Shown here in pieces: positions 16,987 to 26,676 of a stretch of 64,000 nucleotides of DNA (within the stretch, counting starts at the first letter, position 1; the number at the start of each line of letters is the position of its first letter). The position numbers and the translations under genes were made by a program. The notes under the pieces are model-generated. The model had not been told where the DNA came from, did no database searches, and was given only the letters and a program-made list of their open reading frames with translations. The DNA comes from Caballeronia sp. BR00000012568055 (GTDB taxonomy: Bacteria > Pseudomonadota > Gammaproteobacteria > Burkholderiales > Burkholderiaceae). The DNA is taken from positions 1 through 64,000 of the forward strand of contig NZ_JAQFVG010000075.1 of the NCBI RefSeq assembly GCF_029439455.1, written 5' to 3'.

Positions 16987-17225
16987 GAGATGATGTATTC
17001 GTTGGGTGGACGCAGTCTGCGTCGGGAAATGCGGCTCTGGCTTGTTGATTGCATTGCGTGGCTTCAAGCGGAACGTAAAAGAGCACGTTGCGTGCCCGTG
17101 AGTTGCCGTCACGTGTCAAGCCCGGCGATGCGTCCGCAAACATCGCGCAATGAACGTATGGCGTGTAAAAGATTCATCCACGCCCATTCACGCCGCGCCG
17201 ATTCGCTGATCGAAGGAGAACTCGC

Positions 17226-18611
17226 TTGTCCACCCAAACCACCGCCACGAGCACCACGACCAACACGTCCGGCGCCGCCGACGAAAGCCACGCCTCGGGC
17301 CGCGCCCTGCGCGATGCCGTTCCCTTCGATGCCCACGGCGCATGGCAACCCGCCTCTGATCGTCCCGATCCGGTGGAACGCGTGCTCGCGGGCAACGCGG
17401 GCCGGCAGGAACGGCTCATACCATTGCGCATGCAGCGCATGGCCGAATCGCCGTTTGCGTTTCTGCGCGGCTCGGCCACGGTGATGGCGTGGGATCTGGC
17501 GAAAACGCCGTCCATCGGCCATAACGTGATCATCGATGGCGACGCGCATATCAATAATTTCGGCCTGTTTCGCACGCCGCGTCAGGACGTCGTGTTCGAT
17601 CTGAACGATTTCGATGAAACGCTGGTCGGTCCGTGGGAATGGGATCTGAAACGGCTGACGGCGAGCATCAATGTGGCGGCGCGTGAGAACAATGTTGATA
17701 TCGCCGGGCGCGAGCGCGCGGTGCGTACCGCGTGCGCGGCGTATCGCACGACCATGTCGCAGCTTTCACAGGTCCCAGCCTACGATTTATGGCAGATGCG
17801 CGGTTACGCCAGCGCCGCGCATATCGACGCGCCGACCAAACTGAACGCCGAAGAAAAAGCCACGATCGAGAAAACCGTCGATAAGGCCATGAAACGTTCG
17901 CACGCAACAATGCTGGCGAAAGTCGCGGAACCAGTGGGCAAAAGCTGGCGATTCAAGGCCGATCCGCCCATCCTCACCCTGCTCGATGCCGCCGAAAAGA
18001 ACAACGTGATCGATGGCCTGCGCGCGTATCTCCAGACCATCGCGGGCGAGTGGCGCATGATGCTCGAACGCTACGATATCGCCGATGTGGCGCATCGCGT
18101 AGTCGGTGTGGGGAGCGTCGGCACGCGCGCGTATCTCGTGCTGATGGTCGGCCGCGCACTCGGCGATCCTTTGTTCATGCAAGTGAAAGAAGGCATCGTG
18201 CCGGCGGCCGCGCCCTTCGTGCCGCCGCTGGACGAACCGTATCGGCATCAGGGGCGCCGCGTGGTGCATGGGCAGCGTTTGATGCAAAGTTCATCGGATG
18301 CATTGCTCGGCTGGACCACCATTTCCGGACGCGATTTCTACGTACGGCAGATGAAGCAGATTCGCGGATCGATTCCGGTGGACTGGCTGCACGGCGCAAC
18401 CTTCGATTACTACGCGTGGTGCCTGGGCCTGCTGCTCGCCCGCGCCCACGCCCGCACCGGCGATGCCGCGCTGATCGCAGGCTATTGCGGCAATTCCGAC
18501 AAGTTCGACGTCGCCTACGCGATGTGGGCCGAACGCTACGGCGCGCAAACCGTGGCCGATCACGCGGCGTTTTGTGCGGCGATCAGCCAGGGACGCGTGC
18601 CGTCGGCCTGA
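17226..18611 (+). CDS. DUF2252 family protein
   Basis: This 461-residue protein starts at a TTG preceded by AAGGAGAA at good spacing. It carries the DUF2252 landmarks: PFAFLRGSA (~77-85), DGDAHINNFG (a kinase-like D-x-H-x-x-N), FDLNDFDET and WEWDLKRLTAS. These resemble the catalytic and metal loops of aminoglycoside-phosphotransferase-type kinases, although activity for this family has not been shown. The C-terminal part includes FDYYAWCLGLLLARAHART and GYCGNSDKFDVAYAMWAERY. A Thr/Ala-rich N-terminal ~25 residues is likely disordered. It is transcribed divergently from glgX. Confidence 0.8.
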   Translation: MSTQTTATSTTTNTSGAADESHASGRALRDAVPFDAHGAWQPASDRPDPVERVLAGNAGRQERLIPLRMQRMAESPFAFLRGSATVMAWDLAKTPSIGHNVIIDGDAHINNFGLFRTPRQDVVFDLNDFDETLVGPWEWDLKRLTASINVAARENNVDIAGRERAVRTACAAYRTTMSQLSQVPAYDLWQMRGYASAAHIDAPTKLNAEEKATIEKTVDKAMKRSHATMLAKVAEPVGKSWRFKADPPILTLLDAAEKNNVIDGLRAYLQTIAGEWRMMLERYDIADVAHRVVGVGSVGTRAYLVLMVGRALGDPLFMQVKEGIVPAAAPFVPPLDEPYRHQGRRVVHGQRLMQSSSDALLGWTTISGRDFYVRQMKQIRGSIPVDWLHGATFDYYAWCLGLLLARAHARTGDAALIAGYCGNSDKFDVAYAMWAERYGAQTVADHAAFCAAISQGRVPSA

Positions 18612-18786
18612 ACCCCGCACGGACGTCGGACTCACAATTCATTATCATGGGCATGCCGGTACGCGAAACGTGTCGCACCGGCGTTACACCAGCAAATAGC
18701 ATGATCAAATGGCATAACCCTTGCTGCCCACCTGCTGCTGCTTTAACTCGACATTTTTTCGGACGCTAACCTGGAGGAAGCCGCGC

Positions 18787-19230
18787 ATGAGCATGATCGA
18801 AGAATTCAAGAATTTCGCCCTCAAGGGCAATGTCATGGACCTGGCAGTCGGTGTGATTATCGGCGGCGCTTTTTCGACTATCGTCAATTCAGTCGTCAAG
18901 GATCTGATCATGCCGGTAGTCGGACTTGCAACCGGCGGTCTCGACTTTTCTAATCTCTTCATCCGCTTAGGGCAGATACCGCCCACCTACAAAGGCAATC
19001 CGGATTCATATAAAGACCTGCAAACCGCAGGCGTGGCCGTATTCGGCTACGGCTCGTTCATCACGGTGCTGATCAACTTCATCATTCTTGCTTTCATCAT
19101 CTTTCTGATGGTGAAGTTCATCAACAATCTGCGTAAGCCTGCCGAAGCCGCCGCACCCGCTGGTCCGGCTGAAGATGTGCTGCTGCTGCGCGAAATCCGC
19201 GATGAACTGAAAAAATCGCCGCGTGTTTGA
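18787..19230 (+). CDS. mscL: Large-conductance mechanosensitive channel MscL
   Basis: This 147-residue inner-membrane channel opens on hypo-osmotic shock. The N-terminal amphipathic helix ([23 protein letters not shown]) leads into TM1 with the pore-lining [24 protein letters not shown]2 is [28 protein letters not shown], followed by a C-terminal helix bundle ([14 protein letters not shown]). CTGGAGGAA lies upstream of the ATG with suitable spacing. Length and order match the family exactly. It appears to be monocistronic. Confidence 0.97.
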   Translation: MSMIEEFKNFALKGNVMDLAVGVIIGGAFSTIVNSVVKDLIMPVVGLATGGLDFSNLFIRLGQIPPTYKGNPDSYKDLQTAGVAVFGYGSFITVLINFIILAFIIFLMVKFINNLRKPAEAAAPAGPAEDVLLLREIRDELKKSPRV

Positions 19231-19657
19231 TCGACGTCTTATGCACCGTTGCGATGCCACTTTTAACAAGCAGTACAAGCCTTTCGCTGTTTTTAGCTGA
19301 TTGATTGACGGGAAGCCCGTGCGACGCACGGGTTTGCCCTCGCACGCAGCATTTTTTTCGTGCGCACGGCCTCTTTTTTCTTCAGGAACACTGTTCGTGC
19401 AGGCTTGAGCAGGACTATTATTGAGACAGAAGCTCAGAGGGGATGCCAAGCGGGCCGCCTACAGGTCTTCGGCACGATTCGTGCACCGCGACGTACATCG
19501 ATGATCGGAATGATCGTCGAATGTGCGGAACGAGTTCGCAAATCACCGTGACCTGATCACATCGATGCGCTATAAAAGATCGACGTGCGGCACGCAAGAC
19601 GGGAGTGGCCGCATGAGGACGCTGCGTTTTTTGCAATTCTTTTTCAGGCGAGTTTTT
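19231..19657. other. Intergenic region with hairpin at 19313-19335
   Basis: These 427 bases between mscL and an unknown gene hold no convincing reading frame. AAGCCCGTGC and GCACGGGTTT form a ten-pair hairpin (one G-T type pair) at 19313-19335, about 80 bases after mscL. T runs at 19351 and 19373 lie somewhat downstream. It could act as the mscL terminator. Confidence 0.5.
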
Positions 19658-20104
19658 ATGTCCTTCCCGAAAAAGCGTAAACGCGTGAAGGCTGATGGCG
19701 ACGAGTCTTTTCTCGCCGTGTTGCGGCATTTCAAGCCGTTCGGTCAGCTCGACACCAAGATTGCACGCGCTCGCGCGCAGGACGAACCGGTGCTGTACGC
19801 GCATGTGCTGCCAGGACTCGATGTCCTGTTATGCAGCGTGCGCGGCGCTCAGCCGCCGTATCCGGCCATCGACGAACTGCACAGGCGGTGCGTCGAATCC
19901 ATTACCAATGCGCTGGAGCAGCCGCTCGACGGATTGGAGAACGGCGGTTACTGGTACGAGGCCAATGGCTTTGGTTTCCTCGTGTTTGCCAGCCGTGCGC
20001 GTACACAAATTCTGAGCGAGTTCGGCGCGACAGTCACTGCGCGTCATCGTCGCGGCGCGCGTCGTCAGGATGCGGGCGACGCGGCTTCGCGTCCGCTGCG
20101 TTAA
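19658..20104 (+). CDS. Hypothetical protein with basic ends
   Basis: This is a 148-residue soluble protein starting MSFPKKRKRVKADGDESFLAV. I do not recognise a family. Its core (YAHVLPGLDVLLCSVRGAQPPYPAIDELHRR and ENGGYWYEANGFGFLVFASRARTQIL) looks like a small alpha/beta domain, and its tail is Arg-rich (ARHRRGARRQDAGDAASRPLR). An earlier in-frame ATG at 19613 would add a hydrophobic MRTLRFLQFFFRRVF leader and is possible. It lies alone between mscL and dodecin. Confidence 0.5.
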   Translation: MSFPKKRKRVKADGDESFLAVLRHFKPFGQLDTKIARARAQDEPVLYAHVLPGLDVLLCSVRGAQPPYPAIDELHRRCVESITNALEQPLDGLENGGYWYEANGFGFLVFASRARTQILSEFGATVTARHRRGARRQDAGDAASRPLR

Positions 20105-20328
20105 ATCTTTCCAGGCGTCTCCTTCGACCGTTCCTTGCATCAAATGCGAGGAACGGTTTCGGCGCGTGCTTCTTACGCGATCCTCGCGCATTTCCCAATA
20201 CCCTTCTTCCCTTTCCCGTCTTTAATGGAAAGCACGCGCGCGTTCTGCTGCATGCTGGCGATGGCGTGACGATGGCGCGCGCTTTGCTGTTCAAACGCTG
20301 ACACCCGCTCACATCACAAGGAGAAAAC

Positions 20329-20538
20329 ATGTCGGAACACGTCTATAAGCAGATCGAACTCACCGGCTCGTCGCCCACATCGAGCGATGACGCCGTGCGC
20401 GTGGCCATCGAAAAAGCCTCGAAAACGCTGCGCAATATCCATTGGTTCGAAGTGACGGAAACGCGCGGTCATGTCGAAGACGGCAAAATCGCGCACTGGC
20501 AGGTCACGATCAAGGTCGGACTGCGCATCGAAGACTGA
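20329..20538 (+). CDS. Dodecin (flavin-binding)
   Basis: This is a 69-residue protein of the dodecin family, which forms hollow dodecamers that store flavin (or flavin plus CoA). The order beta strand (VYKQIELTGSS), helix (SSDDAVRVAIEKASKTLRNI), then two strands (HWFEVTETRGHVEDGKIAHWQVTIKVGLRIED) matches the fold. Trp39 corresponds to the flavin-stacking Trp, and Gln58 in HWQV is the conserved isoalloxazine contact. AAGGAGAA is the ribosome-binding site. A strong terminator follows 16 bases after the stop. Confidence 0.92.
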   Translation: MSEHVYKQIELTGSSPTSSDDAVRVAIEKASKTLRNIHWFEVTETRGHVEDGKIAHWQVTIKVGLRIED

Positions 20539-20553
20539 TCGATCGACGTATAA

Positions 20554-20590
20554 AAAATGCGCGCCGTGTTTCGAGCACGGCGCGCATTTT
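20554..20590. terminator. Bidirectional terminator between dodecin and the BMP gene
   Basis: Fifteen-base arms (AAAATGCGCGCCGTG / CACGGCGCGCATTTT) enclose a seven-base loop, with a T-rich tail in both directions. It serves the two convergent genes. Confidence 0.9.
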
Positions 20591-20611
20591 CTTTTCAGGC
20601 GATCGAAATAT

Positions 20612-21700
20612 TTACTTCGGCAGCGAACCGTCCACGCCTTCCACATACCAGTTGATGCGTTGCAGTTCCGGGTCCGTCAATGTCTTGCCGGCCGGCACCT
20701 TCTCCGCGCCCGACTGATCCTTGATCGGACCGCTGAACACATCCCACTTGCCCGAATGCAGTTCGTCACGCTTGGCGGCAACCGCCTTTTGCGCGTTGGC
20801 AGGAATCACCGCCGTGTTCAGATCTTCCAGATCGACAGCCTTCTGCGGGATGCCGAGCCACACCGGATCGTTCTTCCACTTGCCGTCGAGCACCTTCTGA
20901 ATGACGTCGTTGTAGTACACGCCCCAGTGCGCGACCACCGAACCCAGATGCGCATTCGGGCCGAACTTCTTCATGTTCGAATCCCAGCCGAACGCGTAGA
21001 CGTGCTTCTCGTTCGCGGTGTTGAGCGTGGCGTTCGAATCGGTGTTCTGCAACAGCACGTCCGCACCCTGCCCGATCAGCGTTTCGGCGGCCTGCTTTTC
21101 CTTGCCCGGATCGAACCAGCTATTGATCCAGATGACCTTGGTGTGAATCTTCGGATTCACCGAACGCGCGCCCATGGTGTACGCGTTGATATTGCGGACC
21201 ACTTCGGGAATCGGCACCGAGGCCACGAAGCCAAGCGTGTTGGTCTTCGTCACATAGCCCGCCGCGACGCCCGCGAGATACGCGCCCTGATACATGCGCA
21301 CGTCATAGGTGCCGAAGTTCTTGGCCTTCTTGAAGCCCGTCGCCGTGAGGAAGATGGTGTCGGGGAAATCCTTCGCTACCTTCAACGCGAAATCCTGATA
21401 GCCGAAGCTGGTCGCGAAAATGACCTTGTTGCCCTTGTTGGCGAGGTCGCGGAACACGCGTTCCGAATCGGCGGATTCCGGCACGTTCTCCACGCGCGTG
21501 ATCTTGATCTTGCTGCCGTATTTGGCCTCTGCTTCCTTGCTGCCTGCATCGTGAGCGAAGGTCCAGCCTGCATCGCCGGGATTGCCGAGGTAGACGAAGG
21601 CGACGCCGGGTGCGTCCGCTGCCTGTGCACTGGACAACGCGGCGACGCTCGCGGAAAGCGCGACGGTCGCGGTGATCGCCTTCAGCCATGTTTTCTGCAT
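20612..21700 (-). CDS. BMP-family substrate-binding protein of nucleoside/purine ABC importer
   Basis: This 362-residue periplasmic binding protein has a signal peptide ending AQAAD (~residue 28). The mature start APGVAFVYLGNPGDAGWTFAHDAG is the nucleoside-contacting beginning of BMP/Med/PnrA lipoproteins and their unlipidated relatives. AGGAGAA lies upstream of the Met at 21700, and the longer open frame upstream has no signal. It is the 3'-most gene of the four-gene importer set on the minus strand (ATPase, two permeases, binding protein). Clustering with urate and allantoin genes points to a purine or nucleoside substrate. Confidence 0.85.
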   Translation of the reverse strand: MQKTWLKAITATVALSASVAALSSAQAADAPGVAFVYLGNPGDAGWTFAHDAGSKEAEAKYGSKIKITRVENVPESADSERVFRDLANKGNKVIFATSFGYQDFALKVAKDFPDTIFLTATGFKKAKNFGTYDVRMYQGAYLAGVAAGYVTKTNTLGFVASVPIPEVVRNINAYTMGARSVNPKIHTKVIWINSWFDPGKEKQAAETLIGQGADVLLQNTDSNATLNTANEKHVYAFGWDSNMKKFGPNAHLGSVVAHWGVYYNDVIQKVLDGKWKNDPVWLGIPQKAVDLEDLNTAVIPANAQKAVAAKRDELHSGKWDVFSGPIKDQSGAEKVPAGKTLTDPELQRINWYVEGVDGSLPK

Positions 21701-21837
21701 TCTTGATTCTCCTGGTCGATGTTGTCTGTGAAACGAATTACTTTTTTGGCCCACGATAGTGTGGGCTTTCAAAAATCTGTACGGATGGCGATGCTGTGAT
21801 TCAACAACACCGCGCAATACAAGGCTTGACGCGCGCT

Positions 21838-22767
21838 TCAACTCGCCGCAAAGAACGGCTTACCGAGCGATGCCGGCGCGTTCAGTTTGATCGTGTTCGG
21901 ATTGCGCGAAATCAGCACCAGCACGACGATGGTCGCGATATACGGCAGCATCGCGAGGAATTGCGTGGGCACCGGCACGCCGATCGCCTGCGCGTAGAAC
22001 TGAAGCGCCATCACCGCGCCGAACAGCAGCGCGCCGATCAGCAAGCGCCCCGGCCGCCACGTCGCGAACACGACCAGCGCCAGCGCGATCCAGCCGCGTC
22101 CCGACGTCAACTGTTCTTGCCACACGTGCAGATAGACGATCGAGTAATAGCCGCCCGCGATGCCCGCCATCGCACCGCCGAAGAGCGTCGCGCCGTAGCG
22201 CACGCCGACCACCGGAAAGCCTACCGAATGCGCCACCGACGGCGATTCGCCGACCGAACGCAGCACCAGTCCCGCGCGCGTCTTGTAGAGAAACCAGCCG
22301 ATCACCGCGAACATGATGAAGGCGAGATAGCCGAGCGGATCGAGCGAAAAGATCGCGGGGCCGAGCACGGGAATGCTTTTGAGCGCGGGAATCGGCATCA
22401 CGTCGATGGTCGAGCGCACCGCCGCCGAGGTGTACGGCTTGCCGACATACGCCGAAAAACCGATACCGAAGATCGTCAGCGACAAGCCCGTGGCGACCTG
22501 ATTCGCCAGCATGGTGATGGTGAGAAAGCCGAACAGCAGCGCCATCGCCAGACCCGCGAAGATCGAGGCGACGATGCCGAGCCACGGATTGCCCGTGATC
22601 GCGGTGACGGCGTAACCGGTGACCGCGCCCATCAGCATCATGCCTTCGACGCCAAGGTTGAGTACGCCGGACTTTTCCGCGACGAGTTCGCCCGCGCCCG
22701 CGAACATCAGCGGGATCGCGGCGACGACGGCGGATGAGGCGAGATTGCTGGCTTGATTGATATCCAT
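21838..22767 (-). CDS. Purine/nucleoside ABC transporter permease
   Basis: This is a 309-residue integral membrane protein with about eight to ten hydrophobic segments. EKSGVLNLGVEGMMLMGAVTGY near residues 30-50 is the signature loop of BPD_transp_2 permeases (the RbsC/LivH class) in BMP-type nucleoside importers. It pairs with the larger permease upstream, 15 bases away. The start MDINQASNLASSAVVAAIPLMFAG is typical of the smaller subunit. It probably forms the transmembrane channel as a heterodimer. Confidence 0.9.
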   Translation of the reverse strand: MDINQASNLASSAVVAAIPLMFAGAGELVAEKSGVLNLGVEGMMLMGAVTGYAVTAITGNPWLGIVASIFAGLAMALLFGFLTITMLANQVATGLSLTIFGIGFSAYVGKPYTSAAVRSTIDVMPIPALKSIPVLGPAIFSLDPLGYLAFIMFAVIGWFLYKTRAGLVLRSVGESPSVAHSVGFPVVGVRYGATLFGGAMAGIAGGYYSIVYLHVWQEQLTSGRGWIALALVVFATWRPGRLLIGALLFGAVMALQFYAQAIGVPVPTQFLAMLPYIATIVVLVLISRNPNTIKLNAPASLGKPFFAAS

Positions 22768-22782
22768 GTTCTTATCGCCCCG

Positions 22783-23889
22783 TTAGGCAGCGTGAGCGCC
22801 GAGCGTGCGGCGCTTGATGCGGTAATTGACGAACAGATCGCAGCCGAGCAGGCAGAACAGCAGCAATCCCTGAAACACGCCCGCGAGCGCCTGCGGCAGT
22901 TGTAGCGAGGTCTGGACCGCTTCGCCGCCGAGATACAGCAGCGCCATCAGCAAACTGGCCAGCACGATACCCACCGGATGCAGCCGCCCCACGAACACGA
23001 CGATGATGGCCGTGAAACCATAACCCGGCGACCAGCCCGCCTGAAGCTGTCCGATCGGCCCGGCGACCTCACCCATGCCCGCAAGTCCGGCGAGGCCGCC
23101 AGAGAGCAGCAGCGAAGTCCAGATCGTCTTCTTATCCGAGAAGCCGGCGTAACGCGCGGCCAGCGGCGCAAGACCGCCGACGTTCATACGAAAACCCGCG
23201 AAACTCTTGCGCATGAACAGCCACACGCACGGAATCGCGATCACCGTCAGAAACACCGATGCGTTGATCCGCGTGCCCTTCAAAAACGTCCAGTGCCAGT
23301 CGCCGTAGAGACGTGGGAACAGCGCATCGTCGGCGAACATCGCGGAGATGGGGAAGTTCATGCCTTCGGGATCACGCCACGGGCCGCTGACGAGATAGAT
23401 CAGCAATTGCGCGGCGACGTAGGTGAGCATCAGGCTCGTGAGGATTTCGTTGGTGTTGAAGCGGCTTTTGAGCAGCGCGGGAATCGCGGCCCAAAGCATG
23501 CCGCCGATCACACCGCCGAGCATCATCAAGGGCAGCGTCCACCAGCCGGAGGCATCGCCGAAATGAATGGCAATCCCGCCCGCAACGATGCCGCCCAGCA
23601 GCATTTGCCCTTCCGCGCCGATATTCCACACATTCGCGCGATACCCCACGGCCAGCCCCAGCGCAATCAGACACAAAGGCGATGCCTTGAGAAACAGCTC
23701 CGACCAGCCATTCACGCTCGACAACGGTTCGATAAAGAACGCGTGCATCGCGCGCAGCGGGTCTTGGCCGACCACGGAAAAAATCAGAAAGCCGATGACG
23801 AGCGTCGCCACGGCGGCGACCAGTGGCACGGCGAGCTGCATGACGCGCGAGGGCGTCGGGCGCGCTTCGAGTCGATAAGGGAAGATCAT
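22783..23889 (-). CDS. Purine/nucleoside ABC transporter permease
   Basis: This 368-residue permease is the larger partner, beginning MIFPYRLEARPTPSR. It has an extended N-terminal segment with a first TM (MQLAVPLVAAVATLVIGFLIF), then GYRANVWNIGAEGQMLLGGIVAGGIAI, the family motif. The longer open frame up to 24162 overlaps the ATPase gene and is not credible; the Met at 23889 lies nine bases after the ATPase stop. Order ATPase-permease-permease-binding protein matches the YufNOPQ / NupABC systems. Confidence 0.9.
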   Translation of the reverse strand: MIFPYRLEARPTPSRVMQLAVPLVAAVATLVIGFLIFSVVGQDPLRAMHAFFIEPLSSVNGWSELFLKASPLCLIALGLAVGYRANVWNIGAEGQMLLGGIVAGGIAIHFGDASGWWTLPLMMLGGVIGGMLWAAIPALLKSRFNTNEILTSLMLTYVAAQLLIYLVSGPWRDPEGMNFPISAMFADDALFPRLYGDWHWTFLKGTRINASVFLTVIAIPCVWLFMRKSFAGFRMNVGGLAPLAARYAGFSDKKTIWTSLLLSGGLAGLAGMGEVAGPIGQLQAGWSPGYGFTAIIVVFVGRLHPVGIVLASLLMALLYLGGEAVQTSLQLPQALAGVFQGLLLFCLLGCDLFVNYRIKRRTLGAHAA

Positions 23890-23897
23890 CGTGCGAG

Positions 23898-25469
23898 TTA
23901 TTTTGTGAGAGTGTCGGTTTCGGCGGCGGGCGCGCGTTTGCCATCGAACAGCCCGGCCATGAACAGGCCCACTTCTTCTGCGTTGGTCTCGCTGGTCTTG
24001 CGCACCGGCGAGAGCTTGCCGCGCGCGATCACGGCGAGCCGGTCGCAGATATCGAACAGTTCTTCCAGTTCTTCGGAGATCACGAGAATCGCCACGCCGC
24101 GTGCGGCGAGATCGAGCAGTTGCTGGCGGATGAAACCCGCCGCGCCGACATCGACGCCCCACGTCGGCTGCGCGACCACCAGCACCTTCGGCTCCTGCAA
24201 GATCTCGCGGCCAACGATGAACTTCTGCAAGTTGCCGCCCGAGAGACTTTGCGCGAGTGCATCGCTGCCGCCGCAGCGCACGTCGAAGGCTTTGATGCAG
24301 CGGTCAGCGAAGGCTTTCACCGTGCCCGATCTGATCCAGCCGCTGCGCACCATGTTTTCCCGATGCGCGGTCAGCAAGCCGTTATCGGCAAGCGACATCG
24401 CCGGCACTGCGCCACGGCCGAGGCGTTCTTCAGGCACGAACGCGAAACCGAGCCGTCTGCGTCCGCCTGCGGTGAGACGCGCGGCGGGTTTGCCGCAAAT
24501 GGTGACGGCATCGGCATTCGTGTGTTTATCGCGGATTTCGCCCGATAAGGCCGCGAGCAATTCCGCCTGCCCGTTCCCCGATACCCCCGCGATGCCGAAA
24601 ATCTCGCCCGCGTGGACATCGAACGATACGTTCTGCAGGGACGTGCCGAACGGATCGGGACTCGCCGCCGACAGGTTCTTCACAGACAGCCGCGCCTCGC
24701 CCGGCCGATGCTCGCGCCGCGTGTAATCCGGCAGCGAATGCCCGACCATCATCTGCGCCAGCGACGCATGCGTTTCACGGCGCGGATCGGCATTGCCGGT
24801 CACGCGGCCGCCGCGCATCACCGTGGCGTTTTCGCAGAGCGATTGAATTTCGTCGAGCTTATGGCTGATGTACAGAATGCTGCATCCTTCCGATGCGAGC
24901 CGCCGCAGCACTTTGAACAGCTTCTGGACCGCTTGCGGCGTGAGCACCGAAGTCGGTTCATCCATGATGAGCAGACGCGGATTCTGCAAAAGACAGCGCA
25001 CGATTTCCACGCGCTGCCGCTCACCGACGGTGAGGCTATGCACGTGCCGCTGCGGATCGACATCCAGCCCGTAGTCCTTCGATACCTCGCGGATACGCTT
25101 GCTCAGCGTCTTGATATCGAACTTTTCATCCAGCGCCAGCGCGATATTTTCAGCAACAGTCAGCGTCTCAAACAACGAGAAATGCTGAAACACCATGCCG
25201 ATGCCGAGCTTGCGCGCAGCCGCCGGGCTGCCGATTTCCACGGCCTCGCCCTGCCAGCGGATTTCGCCTTCATCCGGCCGCACCGCGCCGTAGATGATCT
25301 TCATCAGCGTGGACTTGCCCGCGCCGTCCTCGCCCAGCACGGCGTGGATTTCGCCCGGCATGACGACGAGATTCACGCCGTCGTTCGCCTTGACCGACGG
25401 ATACTGCTTGCTGATGCCCGACAACGCCAGGCGCGGTGGCGTTATCGACGTTTGAATGGCGTCGCCCAT
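23898..25469 (-). CDS. Purine/nucleoside ABC transporter ATP-binding protein (two NBDs)
   Basis: This 523-residue protein has two fused nucleotide-binding domains, like RbsA/YufO. The first has Walker A GEDGAGKST (46-54; Asp in place of the usual Asn), Q-loop MVFQHFSL, signature LTVGERQRVEI and Walker B LLIMDEPTSVLT. The second (from ~270) has a degenerate Walker A-like GVSGNGQAELL, signature LSGGNLQKFIVGREI and VLVVAQPTWGVDVGA, as is usual for this class where one site is weak. It energises nucleoside/purine uptake with the two permeases that follow. It is first in its operon and divergent from the LysR gene. Confidence 0.92.
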   Translation of the reverse strand: MGDAIQTSITPPRLALSGISKQYPSVKANDGVNLVVMPGEIHAVLGEDGAGKSTLMKIIYGAVRPDEGEIRWQGEAVEIGSPAAARKLGIGMVFQHFSLFETLTVAENIALALDEKFDIKTLSKRIREVSKDYGLDVDPQRHVHSLTVGERQRVEIVRCLLQNPRLLIMDEPTSVLTPQAVQKLFKVLRRLASEGCSILYISHKLDEIQSLCENATVMRGGRVTGNADPRRETHASLAQMMVGHSLPDYTRREHRPGEARLSVKNLSAASPDPFGTSLQNVSFDVHAGEIFGIAGVSGNGQAELLAALSGEIRDKHTNADAVTICGKPAARLTAGGRRRLGFAFVPEERLGRGAVPAMSLADNGLLTAHRENMVRSGWIRSGTVKAFADRCIKAFDVRCGGSDALAQSLSGGNLQKFIVGREILQEPKVLVVAQPTWGVDVGAAGFIRQQLLDLAARGVAILVISEELEELFDICDRLAVIARGKLSPVRKTSETNAEEVGLFMAGLFDGKRAPAAETDTLTK

Positions 25470-25740
25470 GAGTTCACTTGATGCGCGCAGCCACCGAGCA
25501 GGCCGCGCTGGGAAAAGTTACCGCATACGAGCCTCGTGACATCGAAATGTCGCGCAAACTCATATCGCGGGCAGAATTTACAGAATTCGACACACTAAGT
25601 CGATCTCTCAAAATACCGCGCCATATCTCGCCAAGCCAGTATTTGCGGGTAACCCACACCTTGACGAAATTTTTGCGTCATATTAAAAATGATATGTGGC
25701 GCACCTGCCTCGATCAGCCAGAACATATAGTGGAGATAAC
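25470..25740. promoter_or_regulatory. Divergent control region of importer operon and LysR gene
   Basis: These 271 bases separate the leftward importer operon from the rightward LysR gene and are more AT-rich than the surroundings. A palindromic GAATT-N5-AATTC lies at 25574-25588. LysR proteins commonly bind such shared regions, so this is the expected operator site. The exact box is not resolved. Confidence 0.4.
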
Positions 25741-26673
25741 ATGAGTCAGCAACGCGAGGCGATCGATACGTACTTGTTGCGCGTCTTGCATACCTTGCTG
25801 ATGGAACGCAGCGTCACGCGCGCGGCCGTCAAGCTTAATCAATCGCAACCGGCCATCAGCGCCGCCTTGCGCCGTTTGCGTGATATCACCGGCGACCCGT
25901 TACTCGTGCGCGGCAAGTCCGGCATGGTGCCGACCGAATACGGTCTGCGCCTGCTCGAACCCACGCAGAACGCGCTGCGTGAAATCGAACGTATCAAGGT
26001 TCAGCAACACAATTTCGATCCTTCCACTTCGGTGCGGTGTTATCGCATCGGGTGTCCCGATTACCTCAACGTGCTGTTCGTGCCGACCGTCGTCGAACGA
26101 TTCCGCCAAGCCGCGCCCGATGCGACGCTGGAGTTTCATTCGCTCGGTCCCGCGTTCGACTACGAGCTTGCGCTGGAGGACGGCAAGCTCGATATCGTCG
26201 TGGGCAACTGGCCGGAACCGCCGGAGCAACTGCATCTGTCGAATCTGTTCGTCGATAAGATCGTGTGTCTTGTTTCGAATACGCATCCGTTCGCCAAGCG
26301 CGGCGGTCTGACGCTCGATCAGTACCTCAACGCACCGCATCTCGCGCCGACGCCTTATTCGGTCGGCCAGCGCGGCGCCATCGATGTGCATCTGGCGCGC
26401 GAGCGTTTAAAGCGGCATGTCGTCGTCACCTTGCCGTACTTCAATCTTGCGCCGTACGTGCTGATCAAGTCCGATCTGGTGTTCACGACCACGCGCCTGT
26501 TTGCGGATCACTACGCGAAGTTCCTGCCCTTGTCGGTCGTGCCCGCACCGCTCGACTTCCCGCCGATGCAGTACTACCAGCTTTGGCACGAGCGCTGCCA
26601 TTACTCCGATGAAGTCCGCTGGCTGCGCGGCCTCGTTGCGGAGGCCACGCGCTCGCTGATCGATCAGCCTTAA
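25741..26673 (+). CDS. LysR-family transcriptional regulator
   Basis: This 310-residue regulator has an N-terminal winged helix-turn-helix (residues ~8-68: LLRVLHTLLMERSVTRAAVKLNQSQPAISAALRRLRDI) and a two-lobed effector domain from ~95. GGAGA lies seven bases before the ATG. It is divergent from the purine/nucleoside ABC importer and convergent with 8-oxoguanine deaminase, so it probably controls one or both. The effector is unknown; a purine or urate-type compound fits the context. Confidence 0.88.
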   Translation: MSQQREAIDTYLLRVLHTLLMERSVTRAAVKLNQSQPAISAALRRLRDITGDPLLVRGKSGMVPTEYGLRLLEPTQNALREIERIKVQQHNFDPSTSVRCYRIGCPDYLNVLFVPTVVERFRQAAPDATLEFHSLGPAFDYELALEDGKLDIVVGNWPEPPEQLHLSNLFVDKIVCLVSNTHPFAKRGGLTLDQYLNAPHLAPTPYSVGQRGAIDVHLARERLKRHVVVTLPYFNLAPYVLIKSDLVFTTTRLFADHYAKFLPLSVVPAPLDFPPMQYYQLWHERCHYSDEVRWLRGLVAEATRSLIDQP

Positions 26674-26676
26674 GCT

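Noticed and set aside
20471-21706. A 411-codon plus-strand frame opposite the BMP binding protein
   Set aside because: It begins inside dodecin and mirrors the binding-protein gene; there is no ribosome-binding site or recognised domain.
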